From Candidatus Igneacidithiobacillus taiwanensis (GTDB lineage: Bacteria > Pseudomonadota > Gammaproteobacteria > Acidithiobacillales > Acidithiobacillaceae), in contig DDOU01000102.1 of NCBI GenBank assembly GCA_002341825.1, forward strand, positions 1 through 5,595: a stretch of 5,595 bases of DNA. Direction: 5' to 3'. The notes beneath the pieces were generated by a model, which was given only the letters and a program-made list of their open reading frames with translations, searched no databases and had not been told where the DNA came from. How positions within the stretch are numbered: the stretch's first letter is position 1; each line of letters opens with the position of its first letter. Below are positions 1 through 5,595 of this stretch, one piece after another. The translations under genes were made by a program, and so were the position numbers.

Positions 1-852
1 CTGCGCGGTCCCGGCGAAACCCAGTTGGAAACCGACCGCCGATTGATCGGCGAGCGGATTCGCATTCTCAAAGAGCGTCTGGCGCGAGTAGCTGCCCAAC
101 GCGGCATTCAGCGGCGCGCTCGGCTGCGAACCCCAGTCCCAACCGTGGCCTTGGTGGGGTATACCAATGCGGGTAAATCTTCTTTGTTCAATGTCCTGAC
201 GGCCAATGCGCAGTATGCTGCCGACCAGCTTTTTGCCACGTTGGATCCGACCATCCGTCGGCTCGCGCCCGAAGTAGCGGGGCAACAGATCTTGCTGGCC
301 GACACGGTTGGCTTTCTTCGCGATCTCCCCACCGAGCTGATTGCCGCTTTTCGCGCTACATTGGAAGAGGTGAATGAGGCGCAACTGTTGCTCCACGTCA
401 TCGATGCGGCAGCACCGGATCGTGACGAGCAAATTGCGGCAGTAGAAGAGATTCTCGCAGATATTGGCGCCGATGAGTTGCCGCGGATTCGCGTTTTCAA
501 CAAAGTGGATTTGCTCGAGGATATTCCCCCCGCCCGCCGCGATGTCGATGGACAGATGACCGACGTCTGGCTCAGCGCGCATTCGGGCGAGGGTGTAGAC
601 CTGCTGCGCAAGGCAATCGTCGCTCGTTTACGACAGGAGCCCTTGCGCTTGCAATGTACCTTGCGGCCAGAGCAAGGGGCGTTGCGCGCTCGTCTTTACC
701 AGCTCGCGTGTGTACTGGAGGAGAGCTTCGCGACCGACGGCAGGCAATTTCTGCAGATTGAAATCGATCGAGCCACTTGGGCGGGATTGCAAAAACACTA
801 CGGGGCAGAGAGTTGTCAGCGAGAGGATCTGCCCTCTACAATGCGCCCATAG
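1..852 (+). CDS. hflX: GTPase HflX, 5'-truncated by window edge
   Basis: This is the C-terminal two thirds of the ribosome-associated GTPase HflX, which in characterised bacteria binds the 50S subunit and helps split or rescue stalled or heat-damaged ribosomes. The reading frame is open from base 1, so the true start lies upstream; the TTG at 25 is an internal Leu codon. The first visible residues match the HflX signature G-x-GETQLE-x-DRR. The GTPase motifs follow in order, numbered from the first visible residue: G1 GYTNAGKS (about 53-60), switch I ATLDPT (79-84), G3 DTVGF (101-105), G4 NKVD (167-170) and a G5-like SAHSGEG (192-198). 283 residues are visible; the family is usually about 400-430, so roughly 140 N-terminal residues (the HflX-specific nucleotide-binding domain) are missing. 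All catalytic motifs look intact. It lies 20 bp upstream of hflK, probably in the same transcript. The name comes from the hfl locus; HflX itself is not thought to be part of the FtsH complex. Confidence 0.97.
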   Translation: MRGPGETQLETDRRLIGERIRILKERLARVAAQRGIQRRARLRTPVPTVALVGYTNAGKSSLFNVLTANAQYAADQLFATLDPTIRRLAPEVAGQQILLADTVGFLRDLPTELIAAFRATLEEVNEAQLLLHVIDAAAPDRDEQIAAVEEILADIGADELPRIRVFNKVDLLEDIPPARRDVDGQMTDVWLSAHSGEGVDLLRKAIVARLRQEPLRLQCTLRPEQGALRARLYQLACVLEESFATDGRQFLQIEIDRATWAGLQKHYGAESCQREDLPSTMRP

Positions 853-860
853 TCCGGTGC

Positions 861-866
861 AAGGAG
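861..866 (+). promoter_or_regulatory. Ribosome binding site of hflK
   Basis: AAGGAG lies 6 nt before the ATG at 873. It decides the hflK start: the frame stays open upstream to 777 inside hflX, but only the ATG at 873 has a strong Shine-Dalgarno sequence. It also gives a protein beginning MPWSDPGG, similar to the MAWNQPG start of E. coli HflK. The in-frame codons further upstream are an overlap shadow. Confidence 0.85.
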
Positions 867-872
867 AGCGGG

Positions 873-2000
873 ATGCCATGGAGTGATCCGGGCGGCAGTG
901 GTAATCAGAACGGTAACAAGAGCGGCAACCCGTGGGGGAAACGCCCCAAAAGCCCCAGTGGTTCATGGAACATCGACAAGATCACCAAAGAACTGCGTAA
1001 GTTGGGCAATAAACTCTCAGCTACGCCGGGAGCCGGTCCGCGTCGTAATTTTCCATATCTGACCTGGTTGCCGCTGATCGTTGCCGTCGTACTACTTTTC
1101 CTGTGGCTGCTCTCGGGATTTTACCAAGTCGATCCTGGCCAAGAAGCGCTCGTATTGCGTTTTGGGCAAGTGGTGGCGACGGTGCCGCCGGGCAACCATT
1201 ATCATTGGCCGAGCCCCATTGAAACGGTAGAAACCGTGGACGTGGGTCGCAGTCGACGGCTGGTTCTCGGTTATGGAGACTCTGGTGAGGCTTTGAGCCC
1301 AGGACGTATCCTTACCAGCAACGATGAGTTGATCGACGTGCGGTACGCTGCCGATTATCGTATTGCGCATCCGCGTGAATACCTTTTCTCCAATAGCAAC
1401 CCGCAGCAATATCTCGCCTTTGTTATGAGTGCTGCCCTGCGGCAGATTACCGACGGGATGAGCTCGCAACAATTACTCGGTGCTGCCCACGCACCCCTCG
1501 AGGAAAAGCTGTTGGAGCGAGCGCAACAGCTGCTCGCCAACGGTAAAAGTGGTATTACTCTGCAGTCGGTGCAGATTATTGAGCTCACCCATCCGAAAGC
1601 TCTCGATCCGGAATACGAAAAGATCGACAAAGCACGCAAGGAAGCCGCGATTGCTGCTGAAGAGGCCAAAGCGGACGTACAGAAAGAGATGATTTCTGCC
1701 AAGGCCGAGGCCGATAAGATGCGTAGTCAGGCGCAAGTAGAGGCAAATCGGTTGGTAGACAAAGCCCAAGGCGATGCCGCCCACTTTGATTCGCTCTATC
1801 AGGCCTACCGACAGGATCCGCAGGTGAGCGCGCGACAAATGTATTTACAGACGATGGACGCCATTCTCGCCAAAGCTGGCAAGGTAGTCGTTGCCGATGG
1901 GCCTGGGGCACAGGTGTCTGTAACTACCGCCGCCCCACCAGTTTTGTCATCCGCTCCATCGGCGAGCGCATCCACCCAAAGCGGAGGTAAGGCGTCATGA
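873..2000 (+). CDS. hflK: SPFH-domain membrane protein HflK, FtsH modulator subunit
   Basis: HflK pairs with HflC to form a large inner-membrane assembly around the AAA protease FtsH and modulates its access to membrane substrates. The family is not itself a protease despite old annotations. The predicted protein has 375 residues (E. coli HflK about 419). Visible parts, in order: a Gly/Asn/Ser/Pro-rich cytoplasmic N-terminus (1-60) containing the usual NPWG segment; one transmembrane helix (about 62-82, Leu/Val-rich); an SPFH/prohibitin domain starting at GFYQVDPGQEALVLRFG (82-98) with PGNHYHWPSP and LTSNDELIDVRYAADYRI; a charged Ala/Glu/Lys-rich helical stretch (about 248-300) expected to form a coiled coil; the late motif RQMYLQTMDAIL; and a low-complexity Ser/Ala/Pro/Thr tail (about 343-375). 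After the membrane helix the bulk should face the periplasm, as in known HflK. The stop codon overlaps the hflC start as ATGA, implying translational coupling and balanced amounts of the two partners. Confidence 0.96.
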   Translation: MPWSDPGGSGNQNGNKSGNPWGKRPKSPSGSWNIDKITKELRKLGNKLSATPGAGPRRNFPYLTWLPLIVAVVLLFLWLLSGFYQVDPGQEALVLRFGQVVATVPPGNHYHWPSPIETVETVDVGRSRRLVLGYGDSGEALSPGRILTSNDELIDVRYAADYRIAHPREYLFSNSNPQQYLAFVMSAALRQITDGMSSQQLLGAAHAPLEEKLLERAQQLLANGKSGITLQSVQIIELTHPKALDPEYEKIDKARKEAAIAAEEAKADVQKEMISAKAEADKMRSQAQVEANRLVDKAQGDAAHFDSLYQAYRQDPQVSARQMYLQTMDAILAKAGKVVVADGPGAQVSVTTAAPPVLSSAPSASASTQSGGKAS

Positions 2001-2872
2001 AAGCCACTTCTTGGGGTTGGTTAGTGCTGCTTCTGGCAGCTGTCTTGTACCTCTTGTCTGCAAGTTTTTACGAGTTACGCCCGGGGCAGAGTGCGATCAT
2101 TCTTAATGCTGGGCGAGTGACCGGAGAACATGTGCAGCCAGGTCTGTATCTTCACTGGCCCTTTTTGCAATCGGTCCAGATCATCGATACACGCCGCCGC
2201 AGTCAGAGCACCAAGGCAGTTACCCTGGTTCCTAAGAGCGGTCCGGCTTTGCAGCTCGATTGTTTTGTGCAATGGCATGTGGATGATGCTACTCGCTTTT
2301 ACCAGCACGGCCTGAATACTGCCTTGGCCGAGGGTGAGGTGAGCGACGCAGTGCAGGCAGCTTTGCGCTTGCTGATTGAGAAAAATCCCGACGATTCACC
2401 TAACAACGACCTACTGACGCACTGGCAGAAGCAACTTTTCACCACTGTAAGTCAGCAACTGCAGAAGGACGGAATTCGGCTGGATGATCTGCATTTTCTC
2501 GAGATCGGTCTAACGCCCGATGCGCAACAAGCGGTGTATCAAAAGATGCGGGCTGATCTGCAGAACCAACTCACCGAAGTACAATTGGCGGGAAAGACAC
2601 AGGTAGACGACATCAAAAATGCAGGTGAAAAGGCGCGTCAACAAGTTTTGAGCGATGCGTACACAAGCTCTCAGCAAACCTTGGGAGCCGCGCAGGCACA
2701 GGCGGCAAAAATCTATGCCGACTCCTATGGCAAGGATCCGAGCTTTTATGCTTTTTATCGTAGTCTCGAAATTTTGCAGCACAATGCCAAGCCGGGGGAC
2801 GTGTGGGTACTGTCTGCCAACTCGCCCTTGCTGCAGTATTTGCATCGTGGGCTAGCAACGGGTGGCAAATAA
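1997..2872 (+). CDS. hflC: SPFH-domain membrane protein HflC, FtsH modulator subunit
   Basis: HflC is the partner of HflK in the periplasm-facing SPFH cage that encloses FtsH. The predicted protein has 291 residues, clearly shorter than E. coli HflC (about 334). A single N-terminal membrane anchor (about 6-24, Leu/Ala-rich) is followed by the SPFH domain, beginning FYELRPGQSAIILNAGRV, with PGLYLHWPF and a following IDTRRRSQ (typical HflC has a basic LD-x-R segment). A helical coiled-coil-prone region covers about 184-245. The best family marker is the late motif YADSYGKDPSFYAFYRSLEIL, equivalent to FADAFSKDPDFYAFIRSL in E. coli. The middle of the protein diverges: the usual LRxE-G motif after the SPFH core is not evident, and the loop inserted in the E. 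coli protein is missing. Translation starts at the ATG overlapping the hflK stop, with GGAGG at 1983-1987 as ribosome binding site. The stop overlaps the hisZ start as TAATG. Confidence 0.93.
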   Translation: MKATSWGWLVLLLAAVLYLLSASFYELRPGQSAIILNAGRVTGEHVQPGLYLHWPFLQSVQIIDTRRRSQSTKAVTLVPKSGPALQLDCFVQWHVDDATRFYQHGLNTALAEGEVSDAVQAALRLLIEKNPDDSPNNDLLTHWQKQLFTTVSQQLQKDGIRLDDLHFLEIGLTPDAQQAVYQKMRADLQNQLTEVQLAGKTQVDDIKNAGEKARQQVLSDAYTSSQQTLGAAQAQAAKIYADSYGKDPSFYAFYRSLEILQHNAKPGDVWVLSANSPLLQYLHRGLATGGK

Positions 2873-4092
2873 TGGAACGTGATAGCGGCGCGGCAAACTG
2901 GATGTTGCCCGCAGGCTTTGAAGACATGGGCCCGCGCCAGGCCGAGGCTTTGGAGGGGAAACGCCGAGAACTCCTCGATCTTTTTGGTACTTGGGGATAT
3001 CGTCAGGTCATCCCGCCAATGCTGGAGCATCTCGAAAGTCTGCTTACGGGTAGTGCCATCGATTTAGACCTCGAAACTTGGAAAGTTTTGGATCAGGCGA
3101 GCGGGCGAGTGCTCGGTTTTCGCTCGGACATGACTCCGCAGATGGCCAGAATCGATGTGCAAATGACCCGTGCCGATGAAGCCCGGCGGCTGTGTTATGC
3201 GGGTACGGTGTTGCGGGCACGGCCAGATGCCTTGGGGGGGAGTCGCGCGCCCTTTCAAGTTGGTGCGGAACTCTTTGGCGTTGCGAGCGCTGAGGCGGAT
3301 CTCGAGATCTTGTCGCTGATGATCGAAAGCGTGCAGCGCTGTTGTCCGGGCAGCGACTTGGTATTAGATCTGGGACATGTCGCGATTCCTCGCCGATTGG
3401 CAGAAGCCAGCGGCTTGCCCCAATCTGCTCGGGAAGAATTGCTGCGCTTGCTCGAGCGCAAGGCGTGGCCGGATCTGCGCCAGCTTTTGCGACGGCATGC
3501 GGTGGTCGAGGCATCGGAAACGGCATTCCGCGCCCTGTCGGAGTTGCACGGCGATCGCGAGGTGCTGGCGCGGGCGCGACAAAGACTTGCCGCCTTCACC
3601 GACCTTGCACAACCTTTGGAAGAGCTCGATTTTGTGTGGCAGATGCTCGCGCAGCGATATCCACAACTGTGCATTCGGGCAGACTTGGCTGAGATGCAAG
3701 GGCATCGCTATCACACCGGAATGCTTTTTGCGCTCTTTTCGCCGTTGCGCGGTGCCGCCATCGCGCGGGGTGGGCGTTACGATGGCGTCGGCCAGGCCTT
3801 TGGTCGTTATCGTCCAGCTACGGGCTTTAGCCTCGATTTGCGCCCGTTGCTGCGCGAACTCGAAGAGGAAAGGAAAACGCCAAAGGTATGGGCTCCAAGT
3901 GGCGGCGATTCGACCTTATGGCAGGCAATCTGCGATTTACGCTCCCAAGGTTATGTCGTGGTTCAGGACCTCGGCAAGGAGACAGGGCAAGGCCCGATGA
4001 TCCCTGAGGGTTTTGATGCGGTTCTGCAGCGAGAGCAAGGACGCTGGGCCTTGCTGAGCCAGAGCCCAGAGCTTCCTTTTTCTGCATCCTAG
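2872..4092 (+). CDS. hisZ: ATP phosphoribosyltransferase regulatory subunit HisZ
   Basis: HisZ is a histidyl-tRNA-synthetase-like protein without tRNA-charging activity. It assembles with the short form of HisG to make the first enzyme of histidine biosynthesis (ATP + PRPP to phosphoribosyl-ATP) and confers feedback control by histidine. The chosen ATG at 2872 gives 406 residues, near the family's usual 380-400; it sits in a TAATG overlap with the hflC stop and yields the typical HisZ start NWMLPAGFEDMGPRQA. The class II synthetase-like core shows WGYRQVIPPMLEHLESLLTG (41-60), FRSDMTPQMARID (83-95), CYAGTVLRARP (108-118), PFQVGAELFG (127-136) and the RGGRYD histidine-site motif (299-304) followed by PATGFSLDL. 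A full HisRS anticodon-binding domain is not apparent at the C-terminus, and RARPDALGGSRAPFQ replaces the usual HisRS RRERPQAGRYREFHQ, supporting HisZ over HisS. A short-form HisG is expected elsewhere in the genome. There is a weak purine-rich ribosome site at 2860-2865, so translation probably depends on coupling to hflC. Confidence 0.95.
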   Translation: MERDSGAANWMLPAGFEDMGPRQAEALEGKRRELLDLFGTWGYRQVIPPMLEHLESLLTGSAIDLDLETWKVLDQASGRVLGFRSDMTPQMARIDVQMTRADEARRLCYAGTVLRARPDALGGSRAPFQVGAELFGVASAEADLEILSLMIESVQRCCPGSDLVLDLGHVAIPRRLAEASGLPQSAREELLRLLERKAWPDLRQLLRRHAVVEASETAFRALSELHGDREVLARARQRLAAFTDLAQPLEELDFVWQMLAQRYPQLCIRADLAEMQGHRYHTGMLFALFSPLRGAAIARGGRYDGVGQAFGRYRPATGFSLDLRPLLRELEEERKTPKVWAPSGGDSTLWQAICDLRSQGYVVVQDLGKETGQGPMIPEGFDAVLQREQGRWALLSQSPELPFSAS

Positions 4093-5403
<1,311 letters not shown>

Positions 5404-5420
5404 CGTCAGGCCACCGAACT

Positions 5421-5439
5421 CACGCGAGTCTTTTGCGTG
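5421..5439 (+). other. Short hairpin downstream of purA, weak terminator candidate
   Basis: CACGC (5421-5425) pairs with GCGTG (5435-5439). Two further inner pairs (G-U at 5426/5434 and A-U at 5427/5433) close a 5-nt loop. No T-tract follows the 3' arm; the only T-run (5431-5434) lies inside the hairpin. It therefore does not look like a standard intrinsic terminator, though it could act as a pause site or a 3'-end-stabilising stem. No better terminator for purA was found in the gap. Confidence 0.25.
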
Positions 5440-5462
5440 CGAGAGAGGAGAGTTCCTTGGTG

Positions 5463-5515
5463 TCGTCATCAAAGTGTCATCAAAATGTCGCACTATTGTC
5501 ATAATTTTCGGTCAT
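5463..5515 (+). promoter_or_regulatory. Tandem Pho box array, predicted PhoB binding site
   Basis: Seven-base half-sites resembling the PhoB repeat CTGTCAT occur at 5463-5469 (TCGTCAT), 5474-5480 (GTGTCAT), 5485-5491 (ATGTCGC) and 5496-5502 (TTGTCAT). Their spacing is exactly 11 bp, and the intervening 4-bp spacers CAAA, CAAA and ACTA are mostly A/T; AATT follows the fourth. A fifth half-site (CGGTCAT, 5509-5515) follows at 13 bp. An 11-bp period is that of Pho boxes, where each PhoB monomer contacts one half-site on the same DNA face. Four in-register repeats would make two complete Pho boxes. The array sits just upstream of the predicted promoter of the gene starting at 5555, which suggests activation during phosphate starvation. 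The third unit is the weakest match. PhoB as the binding protein is inferred from pattern and geometry only. Confidence 0.72.
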
Positions 5516-5524
5516 ACTATGGTC

Positions 5525-5533
5525 TGGTATAAC
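5525..5533 (+). promoter_or_regulatory. Extended -10 promoter element
   Basis: TGG followed by TATAAC (5528-5533) matches the extended -10 form TGnTATAAT at all but the last base. No good -35 hexamer sits 16-18 bp upstream (the region around 5505-5510 reads TTTTCG). This is typical of promoters that depend on an activator bound over the -35 region, here the Pho box array. Transcription would start near 5540, leaving a leader of about 15 nt. A weaker alternative -10, TACTAT at 5515-5520, overlaps the fifth half-site. Confidence 0.55.
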
Positions 5534-5542
5534 CCGTAACGC

Positions 5543-5546
5543 GGAG
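5543..5546 (+). promoter_or_regulatory. Ribosome binding site for the gene at 5555
   Basis: GGAG lies 8 nt before the ATG at 5555, within the normal range. A second purine-rich stretch, AGAAGGG at 5574-5580 and inside the proposed coding region, precedes the in-frame ATG at 5582, but at only 1 nt it is too close to serve that codon well. The start at 5555 is preferred. Confidence 0.6.
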
Positions 5547-5554
5547 ATTGAGAC

Positions 5555-5595
5555 ATGCTCAATACGCAAGTCCAGAAGGGTATGGAACGTAATAC
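5555..5595 (+). CDS. Start of an unidentified, probably phosphate-regulated gene (cut by window edge)
   Basis: Only 13 complete codons plus two bases are visible, beginning MLNTQVQKGMERN. The frame is open to the edge. Support for a real gene comes from its position: an extended -10 element and GGAG precede the ATG, and a Pho box array lies 40-92 bp upstream. The visible residues are polar and are not yet a signal peptide, although one could start at the second Met (codon 10), followed by the basic residues seen there. I do not recognise the family. Pho-controlled genes in proteobacteria include phosphate transporters (pst), phosphatases, phosphate-selective porins and the phoBR regulators, but nothing here selects among them. 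Confidence 0.6.
   Translation, partial: MLNTQVQKGMERN

Noticed and set aside
777..872. N-terminal extension of hflK into hflX
   Set aside because: It needs a non-ATG start inside hflX and lacks a ribosome site; AAGGAG at 861-866 and family length and N-terminal similarity point to the ATG at 873.
2803..2871. N-terminal extension of hisZ into hflC
   Set aside because: The added residues are the out-of-frame shadow of hflC; HisZ proteins start close to the NWMLPAGFEDM segment, which fits the ATG at 2872.
5496..5501. TTGTCA as a -35 hexamer (5 of 6 matches)
   Set aside because: Spacing to the candidate -10 elements is 13 or 26 bp, outside the usable 16-18 bp range; it is better read as part of a Pho half-site.

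Overview
The window is an ordinary, densely packed chromosomal stretch of a Gram-negative proteobacterium. All genes lie on the + strand. The order is hflX (5' end cut off), hflK, hflC, hisZ, purA, then a 151-bp intergenic region and the first codons of another gene. From general knowledge, this order is typical of Beta- and some Gammaproteobacteria and of Acidithiobacillia. The presence of hisZ, which enterobacteria lack, argues against an Escherichia-like host. An Acidithiobacillus-like source is my best guess, but it is an inference from gene order and moderate-to-high GC, not a proven assignment.

Bases 1-4092 form one tightly coupled block. hflX ends 20 bp before hflK. The hflK stop overlaps the hflC start (ATGA), and the hflC stop overlaps the hisZ start (TAATG). 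purA follows hisZ after 21 bp. No promoter or terminator is visible between these genes, so they are probably co-transcribed from a promoter upstream of the window, possibly near hfq, which commonly precedes hflX.

Functionally the block joins three themes. HflX is a ribosome-associated GTPase. HflK and HflC are the SPFH membrane-protein pair that surrounds and modulates the FtsH protease. HisZ is the regulatory subunit of ATP phosphoribosyltransferase and PurA is adenylosuccinate synthetase; they are linked metabolically because histidine synthesis consumes ATP and returns AICAR to the purine pathway that feeds PurA.

The most interesting part is the intergenic region after purA. It carries a regular array of GTCAT-type half-sites spaced 11 bp apart, the spacing of PhoB-bound Pho boxes, followed by an extended -10 element, a ribosome binding site and a new start codon. 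This predicts a phosphate-starvation-controlled gene running off the right edge, of which only 13 complete codons are visible and which I cannot identify. I see no previously undescribed system, mobile element, CRISPR array, or tRNA or rRNA gene.
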